Below, one piece after another: positions 1-5,138 of a DNA stretch of 6,802 nucleotides (positions within the stretch are counted from its first letter, which is position 1; each line of letters opens with the position of its first letter). The stretch covers positions 1 to 6,802 of the forward strand of contig JAZOML010000015.1 of NCBI GenBank assembly GCA_045653945.1. Reading direction: 5' to 3'. The DNA comes from SIG673 sp045653945. Lineage in GTDB: Bacteria > Bacillota > Clostridia > Oscillospirales > CAG-272. Position numbers and translations under genes: made by a program. Under the pieces are notes generated by a model. That model searched no databases. It was not told the DNA's origin and saw nothing but the letters and a program-made list of their open reading frames with translations.

Positions 1-15
1 CGTTTTTGTTTTTTT

Positions 16-45
16 CGCTTTTTGAAAAAAGCTTGGCAAAAACTT
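16..45 (-). repeat. Left arm of 30-bp perfect inverted repeat
   Basis: Bases 16-45 are the exact reverse complement of 587-616. The arm includes a small hairpin at 17-32 (GCTTTTTGAAAAAAGC) and corresponds to the second half (hairpin B) of the two-hairpin repeat family. The two arms frame about 540 bp of hairpin-rich, gene-free DNA. Each arm is also part of a dispersed repeat, so the pair may be two independent insertions rather than the ends of one element. Confidence 0.85.
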
Positions 46-60
46 TTGTTGAATTAATAT
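33..60 (+). promoter_or_regulatory. Possible promoter reading into the structured region
   Basis: TTGGCA (33-38, one mismatch to the -35 consensus) is followed after 16 nt by TAATAT (55-60), a weaker -10 match. Initiation would fall near 67, just before the first stem of the multi-branched fold at 70-186. The match is modest in an AT-rich stretch and the -35 lies inside repeat sequence, so this is only a candidate. Confidence 0.22.
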
Positions 61-69
61 AGTGTAAGG

Positions 70-186
70 GTTTCGTCCCGTTCGGCTTTGCCTAACGACA
101 CGTTCTGTGTCGATAAAAGACTCACGCGAGCAAGCTCTCTCTGTCTTTTTATCTACACATCACTGCAACTCCGTTGCTGACGAAAC
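70..186. other. Multi-branched inverted-repeat structure
   Basis: The closing stem GTTTCGTC (70-77) pairs with GACGAAAC (179-186). Inside are four consecutive stems: 79-97, 96-112 (sharing two bases with the previous one), 112-121 with 143-153 (one bulged T), and 165-177. Together they would form a multi-helix junction. The left part lies in the 131-bp terminal repeat, so at least bases 70-131 may occur more than once in the genome. Confidence 0.6.
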
Positions 187-248
187 TGTTCTAATTTAAA
201 GTAATTATTTAGAGATTACATATTGTTGTAATTAGTGCGATTGAAAGG

Positions 249-298
249 ATTTGAGCAATATATCGCTGTCGGGCGCTCCCGACCGATATTATTCAAAT
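249..298. other. Long imperfect hairpin
   Basis: ATTTGA (249-254) pairs with TCAAAT (293-298), AATAT (257-261) with ATATT (286-290), CG (264-265) with CG (284-285), and GTCGGG (268-273) with CCCGAC (278-283) around a CGCT loop. About 19 base pairs stack with small internal loops. No T-run follows on either strand, so it is not a standard intrinsic terminator. Confidence 0.65.
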
Positions 299-340
299 GC
301 AGTGAATTTATCTTAGGTTTACTTAGTGTTGTGCTTGTAG

Positions 341-371
341 CTAATTTTAGATTGCTCGTTGCCCGAATTAG
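341..371. other. Weak inverted repeat
   Basis: CTAATT (341-346) is complementary to AATTAG (366-371) across a 19-nt loop. The stem is short and AT-rich, so it may be chance. It is listed because it sits between the stronger hairpins of this spacer. A 10-bp palindrome, GCTTGCAAGC, follows at 389-398. Confidence 0.25.
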
Positions 372-404
372 TTTGTTTGTTGGATATTGCTTGCAAGCCT
401 CATC

Positions 405-434
405 CATTGACAAGCTCGGTTGAGCTTGACAATG
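405..434. other. Strong hairpin, 12 bp with one A-A mismatch
   Basis: CATTG (405-409) pairs with CAATG (430-434) and CAAGCTC (411-417) with GAGCTTG (422-428), with opposed A residues at 410 and 429 and a GGTT loop. It abuts the next hairpin at 435 with no spacer. There is no flanking T-tract for an intrinsic terminator on either strand. Confidence 0.7.
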
Positions 435-497
435 CCTTTGATAGTCAAAACGGACGGAAAGAGTTTACTCTTTTGAGTCCTTTTGACTTTTCAAAGG
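435..497. other. Very long hairpin, about 25 bp over 63 nt
   Basis: Four paired blocks stack: CCTTTGA (435-441) with TCAAAGG (491-497), AGTCAAAA (443-450) with TTTTGACT (481-488), GGAC (452-455) with GTCC (477-480), and AAAGAG (458-463) with CTCTTT (468-473), closing on a TTTA loop. Only one to three bases are unpaired between blocks. It is the most extended inverted repeat in the window. It has no T-tract beyond the stem, so termination is not its obvious role. Confidence 0.8.
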
Positions 498-548
498 TAG
501 CTGCGTAGCGGCGAATAGATGTGGCTTTTCGCTAATCTTAAAAAACTG

Positions 549-617
549 AAAACTTTACACCGCATAACACGGTGGCGTGGTAAAAGAAGTTTTTGCCAAG
601 CTTTTTTCAAAAAGCGG
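549..617 (+). repeat. Two-hairpin intergenic repeat, copy 1
   Basis: This full-length copy begins TTTACACC. It has a first hairpin CACCG/CGGTG around a CATAACA loop, a conserved block GGCGTGGTAAAAGAAG, and a second hairpin GCTTTTTTCAAAAAGC (600-615). Its 587-616 portion is the right arm of the 30-bp inverted repeat with 16-45. It is followed directly by a partial second copy, a head-to-tail arrangement also seen at the right end of the window. Confidence 0.8.
587..616 (+). repeat. Right arm of 30-bp perfect inverted repeat
   Basis: These bases are the exact reverse complement of 16-45. The arm is the hairpin-B half of repeat copy 1. See the left arm for the caution that both arms belong to a dispersed family. 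Confidence 0.85.
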
Positions 618-629
618 GAAAAACAAAGC

Positions 630-670
630 GTAAACCTTACACACCACAGCGGCGTGGTAAGAAAAAGTGT
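630..670 (+). repeat. Two-hairpin intergenic repeat, copy 2 (first half only)
   Basis: This copy carries the first-hairpin half: CTTA-CACA-CCAC (636-647) pairs with GTGGTAAG (654-661) with a bulge, including the conserved GGCGTGGTAAGA block. The second hairpin is missing, replaced by sequence that runs into the 3' end of the rhomboid-like gene. On the minus strand it starts a few bases after that gene's stop codon, so it would fold in the 3' end of that transcript. Confidence 0.65.
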
Positions 671-675
671 GAGAT

Positions 676-1356
676 TTAGTGCCAGCCGTTTTTGCGATAT
701 TTGTAGTCGCTGTACGCACGTTTGATTAGGTTTATAAGGTTGTAGCCAAAGAATATAAGATATGTTATGATAGCTGCAAGGATTGATGCGATAGTTGAAA
801 AGTCGCCCCAGATTATAGCAATTAGCAGATAGTAGAGCATAAGTGCTCCCTCAGCGAGTCCGAGCCATTTTACCTTTATAGGGAAGAAAAAGAAGAGTAG
901 TACTCTTTGCTCGGGGAAGGTGGTAGCAAAGGCAAGGAAAAGGCTAAGGTTAAGAAAAACATTAGTAACGTATCCCGTAATAAAGCCTGATGCTATGCTT
1001 AAAATGATGCCGATGAGGTAGTAGAGGTTAAATTTTGCCTTGCCCCAATATCCTTCTATCGACGTGCCTATCCACCAAAAGAAGTAGAGGGCGAGTGCGG
1101 TAAAGAGTGGGTTGCCTGCTTCGGGGTATGCTATGATAAATGAAAGAACGCGCCAAATCTGACCGCTAAAGATTAGGTTGCGGTCAAAGTGCAGGTAGTA
1201 GTTGAGCGACAGTGTTGCTTCTCTTGAGAGCATACCGACTATAAAGTCGCCTGCAAAAACTATCGCCATACATACGGTGATTATTGTCATCAGGCGTTCT
1301 ATTGCTATGCGTTTGATTTTATTTTCAAGCTTATAAAGTAAGAGATTTAATCTCAT
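676..1356 (-). CDS. Rhomboid-like polytopic membrane protein, probably non-proteolytic
   Basis: This is a 226-residue integral membrane protein with about six to seven hydrophobic segments: roughly 22-43, 64-78, 83-97, 111-130, 133-147, 150-160 and 170-208. Rhomboid-fold features are GQIWR (65-69, as in the first loop of rhomboids), the E-x-x-WG motif at 101-105 and LYYLIG (111-116). The segment PEQRVLL...PIKVKW (148-164) is typical of a clostridial rhomboid-like group. The proteolytic signature GxSG and the paired His are absent: the region that should carry the serine reads LNLSLFLAFATTFP (135-148). It is therefore probably a pseudoprotease with a scaffold or membrane-quality role, which is inference. 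The start has an AAGGA about 10 nt upstream. It follows gpmI on the same strand across a 66-nt gap containing a terminator hairpin, so it may be read by leakage or from its own promoter. The C-terminus is basic and cytosolic-looking (KRAYSDYKYRK). Confidence 0.75.
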   Translation of the reverse strand: MRLNLLLYKLENKIKRIAIERLMTIITVCMAIVFAGDFIVGMLSREATLSLNYYLHFDRNLIFSGQIWRVLSFIIAYPEAGNPLFTALALYFFWWIGTSIEGYWGKAKFNLYYLIGIILSIASGFITGYVTNVFLNLSLFLAFATTFPEQRVLLFFFFPIKVKWLGLAEGALMLYYLLIAIIWGDFSTIASILAAIITYLIFFGYNLINLIKRAYSDYKYRKNGWH

Positions 1357-1385
1357 ATCCGATATTTCCTTATTATTATTAAATT

Positions 1386-1420
1386 GAGGGGCGTTTTGGT
1401 CGCCGCCCCTCGATTTTTTA
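1386..1420. terminator. Rho-independent terminator downstream of gpmI, probably bidirectional
   Basis: GAGGGGCG (1386-1393) pairs with CGCCCCTC (1404-1411) around a 10-nt loop. On the plus strand it is followed by ATTTTTTATTTT. On the minus strand it is preceded by the matching A-tract and followed by AATTTAATAATAAT. It starts about 12 nt after the gpmI stop codon, where that transcript would end. The better U-tract is on the plus strand, so it may also block antisense reading into gpmI. The minus-strand U-tract is mixed, so some read-through into the rhomboid-like gene is plausible. Confidence 0.75.
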
Positions 1421-1422
1421 TT

Positions 1423-3054
1423 TTACTTTACGTCTATAACGGATTTATCCCACATATCGGGTGCTTCGTAGCCGAGCATATTAACGGTGGTAGCCGCAAC
1501 GTTGGAAAGACCGTACTGACCGTCCTTTACTACCTCGTATTTATCTGCGGTGAAGTTATCGTAGATAATCATCGGAACGGGGTTTAGTGTGTGGCTGGTT
1601 TTTGCCTTGCCTACCTTGGGAGCTTTAGTTTTTTTATCAAGCTCATACATTTCGTCAGCGTTACCGTGGTCAGCGGTGATGATAGCCGCACCCTTTGCCG
1701 CATCGATTACGGGGAGTATTCTTGCGAGCTGAAGGTCAAGAGCTTCCATACTGATTTTGGTAGCTGCGAGGCTTCCCGTGTGTCCAACCATATCGCCGTT
1801 GGGGAAGTTTACGCGGATATACTTATATTTGCCCGACTGAATTGCCTCTATAAGAGCATCGGTGATTTCGGCGCATTTCATCCAAGGTCTTTGCTCAAAG
1901 GGAACGACGTCGGAGGGGATTTCCATATAGGTTTCAAGCTCTTCACTGAATTTTCCCGAGCGGTTGCCGTTCCAGAAGTAGGTTACGTGTCCGTACTTTT
2001 GGGTTTCGGAGAGTGCGAACTGATTTACGCCTGCGTTTACGAGGTATTCGCTCATCGTGTTGCTGATTTCGGGGGGATTTACGAGGAAGTGAGAGGGGAT
2101 ATGAAGGTCGCCGTCGTATTCAAGCATACCTGCATAGAATACCTTGGGAACACGAACACGGTCAAATTTATCAAAGTCCTCGCCTGCTTCAAAGGTCTTG
2201 GAAATCTCGATAGCTCTGTCGCCTCTGAAGTTAAAGAATACGACGCTGTCGCCGTCCTGCACAGTACCTACGGGTTTGCCGTCCTCCGCAATAACGAAGG
2301 GGGGAAGGTCCTGGTCGATTACCTTTGTTTCGTTTCGGTAGGTTGTGATAGCATCCTCGGCAGATGCGAACTGTCTGCCGTTTCCGAGAACGTGAGTGTT
2401 CCAGCCTGTTTCAACCATAGACCAGTTAGCCTCGTATCTATCCATAGTTACCTGCATTCTTCCGCCGCCCGATGCGATTTTGATATCGTAATTTGCATCA
2501 CGGAGGTCGGCAATAAACTGCTCAAAGGGAAGAACGTAATCAAGCGCCGAGGTTTCACCTACGTCGCGTCCGTCGAGAAGAATATGAATTCTTACACGCT
2601 TAACGCCGTCCTTTTTAGCTTGTACGAGCATAGCGTTCAAGTGGTCGATGTGGGAGTGAACGTTACCGTCGGAGAAAAGTCCGATGAAGTGGAGAGTTCC
2701 GTTTTTGCAGTTGTCAACAAGGCTCTTCCAAGTATCAGATGCGAAAATCTTTCCGCTCTCGATGGAGTTTGAAACAAGCTTTGCACCCTGAGCAAATACC
2801 TGACCTGCACCAAGTGCGTTGTGTCCGACCTCGGAGTTACCCATATCGTCGTCAGAGGGAAGTCCTACTGCGGTGCCGTGAGCCTTGAGGGATACCATTG
2901 GGTAGTCCTTCATAAGTCTATCGAGTGTGGGAGTGGATGCGAGGTAAACTGCGTTTCCCTCGTTTTCGGGAGCAATTCCTACACCGTCCATAACGATTGT
3001 TACGAGAGGGCCTTCAACTCCCCCGAAGTTGCTTAATTTTTTGAGCTGTGCCAT
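1423..3054 (-). CDS. gpmI: 2,3-bisphosphoglycerate-independent phosphoglycerate mutase, long plant-like type
   Basis: The enzyme interconverts 3- and 2-phosphoglycerate in glycolysis and gluconeogenesis in the cytosol, using two Mn ions and a phosphoserine intermediate. The metal and catalytic residues of the family are all visible: D23 (MDGVG), the phosphorylated S74 in MGNSEVGH (71-78), H133 in DGNVHSH, D161-R163-D164 (LDGRD), D205-R206 (MDRYE), R277 and R280 (FNFRGDR), K353 (QKYGH), D421 and H425 (NGDMVGHTG), D462 and H463 (TADHGN) and H488 (TSHTLNPVP). At 543 residues it is longer than the usual bacterial GpmI of about 510. Phrases such as KAHGTAVGLPSDDD and TYFWNGNRSGKF match, from memory, the plant and trypanosomatid form better than the Bacillus or E. 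coli form. The ATG has AAAGGA 11 nt upstream and its own candidate promoter. The reading frame is intact. Confidence 0.97.
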   Translation of the reverse strand: MAQLKKLSNFGGVEGPLVTIVMDGVGIAPENEGNAVYLASTPTLDRLMKDYPMVSLKAHGTAVGLPSDDDMGNSEVGHNALGAGQVFAQGAKLVSNSIESGKIFASDTWKSLVDNCKNGTLHFIGLFSDGNVHSHIDHLNAMLVQAKKDGVKRVRIHILLDGRDVGETSALDYVLPFEQFIADLRDANYDIKIASGGGRMQVTMDRYEANWSMVETGWNTHVLGNGRQFASAEDAITTYRNETKVIDQDLPPFVIAEDGKPVGTVQDGDSVVFFNFRGDRAIEISKTFEAGEDFDKFDRVRVPKVFYAGMLEYDGDLHIPSHFLVNPPEISNTMSEYLVNAGVNQFALSETQKYGHVTYFWNGNRSGKFSEELETYMEIPSDVVPFEQRPWMKCAEITDALIEAIQSGKYKYIRVNFPNGDMVGHTGSLAATKISMEALDLQLARILPVIDAAKGAAIITADHGNADEMYELDKKTKAPKVGKAKTSHTLNPVPMIIYDNFTADKYEVVKDGQYGLSNVAATTVNMLGYEAPDMWDKSVIDVK

Positions 3055-3097
3055 AGTTTTAAAATTCCTTTCGGTTTAATTATTTTTTCAATTATCT

Positions 3098-3108
3098 ATT
3101 ATATACCA
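3098..3108 (-). promoter_or_regulatory. Candidate gpmI promoter (-10 region)
   Basis: Read on the minus strand this is TGGTATATAAT. It contains a perfect TATAAT (3098-3103) and, two bases further upstream, a TATATA preceded by TG-N, which would be an extended -10. No good -35 box stands 16-18 nt upstream, consistent with an extended -10 promoter. Initiation near 3091 would give gpmI a leader of about 37 nt. It lies downstream of the repeat and hairpins that follow the Mini-III gene, so gpmI appears to be transcribed separately from the upstream operon. Confidence 0.5.
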
Positions 3109-3164
3109 AATTTATGAATTTAGTGTATATTTTATTTTTCTTTTTCCCCGATTTCTGAAGAAAG

Positions 3165-3180
3165 GTCGGTAAGCACCGAC
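3165..3180 (-). terminator. Hairpin between mrnC and gpmI, possible weak terminator
   Basis: GTCGGT (3165-3170) pairs with ACCGAC (3175-3180) around a 4-nt loop. On the minus strand it is followed by CTTTCTTC, a poor U-tract. It is the most terminator-like signal between the end of the MutS/Mini-III operon and the gpmI promoter, but efficiency would be low. It closely resembles the apical part of the hairpin at 268-283 (GTCGGG/CCCGAC). Confidence 0.35.
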
Positions 3181-3198
3181 GGGCATATAATTGATTTG

Positions 3199-3276
3199 GT
3201 GTAAAATTTCCACCACACAACATGGTGGCGTGGTAAGAGAAGTTCTTTTGCCTACTTTTCTTTCAAGAAAAGTAGG
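3199..3276 (+). repeat. Two-hairpin intergenic repeat, copy 3
   Basis: This full copy has a first hairpin CCACCA/TGGTGG around CACAACA (3210-3228), the conserved GGCGTGGTAAGAGAAG block, and a second hairpin CCTACTTTTCT/AGAAAAGTAGG (3251-3276, 11 bp with a 4-nt loop). The second stem has a different sequence from copies 1 and 4 yet pairs perfectly. It ends one base from the Mini-III stop codon, so on the minus strand its hairpin B is the first structure after translation stops. Neither strand has a proper T-run after the stem. Confidence 0.85.
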
Positions 3277-3277
3277 G

Positions 3278-3670
3278 TCAAGAAAGGTGGAAAAAATCAC
3301 CGTACGCCGCATCTATCAGATATTCCATTCTTGCAGTGTCGCCGACAAGGGTGAGGTAGCCAAAAACGGCTTCAAGTCCTGTTGCCTTGCGGTATTCGAG
3401 CATAGTTACGCTTTTTGGAACGGAGTTCGTGTGTGCATTTTTGCCGCGCTTGAAGGCGGCAAGTTCGTCCTCAGTAAAGAGGGGCATTAATTTTTCGAGA
3501 GCCTGCACTTGAGCCTTAGCGCAAACGAGCGCATCGGTTTGCTTATTGAGGTCGCCGAGCCGTCCGCCCTTTAAGATTAGGCGTTTGCGGACGAGCAGCT
3601 CCATTTGTGCGTCGCCAAGGTAGGCAAGTAGGTGTCCGTTTACCTGTGCGTCTAAATTAATTTCACTCAT
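3278..3670 (-). CDS. mrnC: Mini-ribonuclease III (23S rRNA maturation nuclease)
   Basis: This is a 130-residue RNase III catalytic domain without the double-stranded-RNA-binding domain, the mark of Mini-III. In Bacillus subtilis the dimeric enzyme trims both ends of 23S precursor rRNA. Motifs in order: LAYLGDAQMELLVR (15-28), with D20 as the metal-binding Asp; LTEDE-type helix and FKRGKNAHTNSVPK (73-86); and EYRKATGLEAVFGYL (92-106), with E100 as the second catalytic acid. The length is slightly below the usual 135-145. The start has a GGAG-containing Shine-Dalgarno 9 nt upstream, inside the last codons of the preceding MutS-type gene, and the intergenic gap is 6 nt. The final residues (roughly DFFHLS) and the stop codon abut or lie in repeat copy 3, so the natural C-terminus may have been replaced by repeat-encoded codons. 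In Bacillus the gene follows cysS; here it follows two MutS-type genes. Confidence 0.93.
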   Translation of the reverse strand: MSEINLDAQVNGHLLAYLGDAQMELLVRKRLILKGGRLGDLNKQTDALVCAKAQVQALEKLMPLFTEDELAAFKRGKNAHTNSVPKSVTMLEYRKATGLEAVFGYLTLVGDTARMEYLIDAAYGDFFHLS

Positions 3671-3676
3671 AAAACG

Positions 3677-5134
3677 TTACTCCCCCAAAAGCTTATATCC
3701 CTTAGCGGTGAGGACGGTTGCCTCGTCCTTTGGGAAGATTTCAAAGATTGCCGACATATGTGTAACGAATACGTATTTGCATTTAATATCGGGAAAGATT
3801 TGCAGAATTTCCTTCATACCTTGTGCGCCCTCGCGGTAGGCGGTGGTTTGGAAGGTTTCGTTAAGAAGCACGAGGGAGTGGGGCTCGATTGAGTCCATTA
3901 TTGCGGCGATTTCCTTAACCTCACCCTCAAAGCGTCCTGCCGCATCGGTTTCGCAAAAGTCGTCCTCGGCGGACGAGAAGTGTGTAAAAAGCGCTTTGCG
4001 TATGCTTGTTTTCATTTCCTTTGCGCATACGAAGAGTCCGTTTTGCGCAAAGAGGACTGCTGTACCGAGTGCTCGCAAAAAAGAGGTTTTACCGCAGTTA
4101 TTATCGCCTCTTGCGAGTATGCTTTTATGAAGTGAAACGTCGTTTGTTACGATGTTAGCCTTATTTTTGCCCTCGTTCAGGAGTAGCATATCGTAGATTT
4201 CGGTTGCGCTTAGGGTATCCTCCTCGGCTTCAAGCACTGTGGGGAAGCAGTAGTGCATACCGTTTGCCGTCAGTCTTTTTTCGATGCAGAGTGCGACCTT
4301 ATAGAAGGCGAGCTCCTCGCCTATTCCTTTAAAGACGTCATAAACTGCCGCCGCTATATCGGAAAATATCCCCGAAAGCTCGCTTATTGCCGTCGCAACG
4401 GCGTTTTGCGCGTTATCTATACAGGACGTACCGAGAGGAACTGTTACGGGGGCTTTATTTTTTAGTCGTTTAAGAAGGCTGACCTTTTCCTTGGCGTCCT
4501 TATCAAGCACCTCGGCAATCGAGCAGGAGCATATACGCACAGCGTCGTCGAGCTGACAGTCAAGCACGAATTTATAGCTGTCAAGGTGTTCGCTTTTAAA
4601 GCTTGAGGCTGCCTTTTCGGTTTCGGCTACGCATTTGCTTTCGTTCATTTTAACACAAAACCGTTTCATCTCGCAAAGTCCCGAGCTTTGCACCCCGTAG
4701 CTATCGAGAAGCTCGGAAATTTCCGAAAAATATGCGATAACGTTGCGGGCGTAGTGGGCGTTGACGTATAGCTCCTCGTAGGCGCAGTCGAGCATACCGG
4801 AGCTTGATGCCGGCACACCGTAGCGGAAGATTTCCGCAAGTAGCTCCTCGGTTTCCTCGGGGAGTCCCTCATAGCCTTTGAAAATTTGGATAAGGCTATC
4901 CAGCAGGCTCGGGTATTTTATAAAGTCTTGCAAAATTTCGGCGCGGTAGCTTGCGTCGGCGGCGCAAGTAGATGTGCGGCAAAGGGTATTAAGGAAGTAT
5001 TCCGTTTGGCGTTTGTTTTCGCAGGCTGCCTCGGTCATCCTATCTATATTCAAGTTATAAATTGCTTTGACTGTTGGCTCGTGAATCCTCGGTGCAGTTG
5101 CCGAGGTGTAGAGCAGGCTTATCTTTTTTTGCAT
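3677..5134 (-). CDS. MutS-family ATPase lacking mismatch-binding domains (second of a tandem pair)
   Basis: This 485-residue protein keeps only the helical core and the C-terminal ABC-type ATPase (domain V) of MutS. The N-terminal mismatch-recognition and connector domains are missing, and so is the Smr nuclease tail of MutS2. Key positions: a conserved NGMHYCFPT entry (291-299); Walker A GDNNCGKTS (343-351, K349); a GRFEGEV signature-like segment (400-406); Walker B LVLLNE (421-426), with Asn in place of the usual Asp before catalytic E426; and H459 in the VTH switch. It is a divergent paralogue of the upstream gene, to which it aligns across the ATPase (FPT, LLNETF, TT, TH). The start ATG has AAGGG 8 nt upstream, within the last codons of the upstream gene, and the gap is 4 nt, so translation is probably coupled. 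Residues 50-230 are unusually rich in Cys. A role in mismatch repair is unlikely; the substrate is unknown. Confidence 0.85.
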   Translation of the reverse strand: MQKKISLLYTSATAPRIHEPTVKAIYNLNIDRMTEAACENKRQTEYFLNTLCRTSTCAADASYRAEILQDFIKYPSLLDSLIQIFKGYEGLPEETEELLAEIFRYGVPASSSGMLDCAYEELYVNAHYARNVIAYFSEISELLDSYGVQSSGLCEMKRFCVKMNESKCVAETEKAASSFKSEHLDSYKFVLDCQLDDAVRICSCSIAEVLDKDAKEKVSLLKRLKNKAPVTVPLGTSCIDNAQNAVATAISELSGIFSDIAAAVYDVFKGIGEELAFYKVALCIEKRLTANGMHYCFPTVLEAEEDTLSATEIYDMLLLNEGKNKANIVTNDVSLHKSILARGDNNCGKTSFLRALGTAVLFAQNGLFVCAKEMKTSIRKALFTHFSSAEDDFCETDAAGRFEGEVKEIAAIMDSIEPHSLVLLNETFQTTAYREGAQGMKEILQIFPDIKCKYVFVTHMSAIFEIFPKDEATVLTAKGYKLLGE

Positions 5135-5138
5135 AATT

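Larger units (their letters stand above)
1..131. repeat. Left copy of 131-bp perfect direct terminal repeat
   Basis: Bases 1-131 are identical to 6672-6802, in the same orientation. The match starts at the first base and stops at the last base of the window, as expected of an overlapping circular assembly or a contig that begins and ends in the same collapsed repeat. The copy contains one half of the local two-hairpin repeat (about 8-48, minus orientation) and the first part of the structured region that follows. Because this DNA is itself repeat material, the identity does not prove that the molecule is circular. Confidence 0.97.
60..500 (+). ncRNA. Candidate structured RNA or hairpin-rich repeat element
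   Basis: This stretch has no credible coding sequence but holds an unusual run of complementary segments. Bases 70-77 pair with 179-186 and enclose four hairpins: 79-97 (8-bp stem, one mismatch), 96-112 (CGACAC/GTGTCG), 112-153 (GATAAAAGAC/GTCTTTTTATC with an inner GAGC/GCTC) and 165-177 (GCAAC/GTTGC). Further hairpins follow at 249-298, 405-434 and 435-497. A weak candidate promoter lies just upstream on the plus strand. The density and length of pairing favour an RNA fold or a palindromic mobile repeat. DNA pairing is symmetrical, so the strand is a guess based on that promoter. I do not recognise a known RNA family. Without homologues to show covariation, RNA is only one of two serious explanations. 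Confidence 0.35.

Noticed and set aside
60..300. tRNA gene in the structured spacer
   Set aside because: The hairpins do not assemble into a cloverleaf. No T-arm consensus (GGTTCGAATCC-like) or acceptor stem could be found around them.
216..413. 65-codon open frame on the minus strand in the left spacer
   Set aside because: It begins with TTG, has no ribosome-binding site, runs through the hairpins at 249-298 and 405-434, and resembles no protein I know.
519..725. 68-codon open frame on the plus strand
   Set aside because: Its codons are repeat copies 1 and 2 followed by antisense of the rhomboid-like gene. The peptide (HHSGVVRKS) is the usual spurious translation of the repeat.
1591..2772. 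393-codon open frame on the plus strand
   Set aside because: It lies entirely antisense to gpmI, whose catalytic motifs are intact. The translation shows no recognisable domain, and the frame is a by-product of codon use on the opposite strand.
3251..3276. Hairpin B of copy 3 as an intrinsic terminator of the MutS/Mini-III operon
   Set aside because: The stem is strong, but the minus-strand sequence after it (CAAAAGAACTTC) has no U-tract. The hairpin is shared by all repeat copies regardless of gene ends.
3112..3312. 66-codon open frame on the minus strand between gpmI and mrnC
   Set aside because: It is a translation of repeat copy 3 and its flanks, overlaps the end of mrnC, and has no ribosome-binding site of its own.
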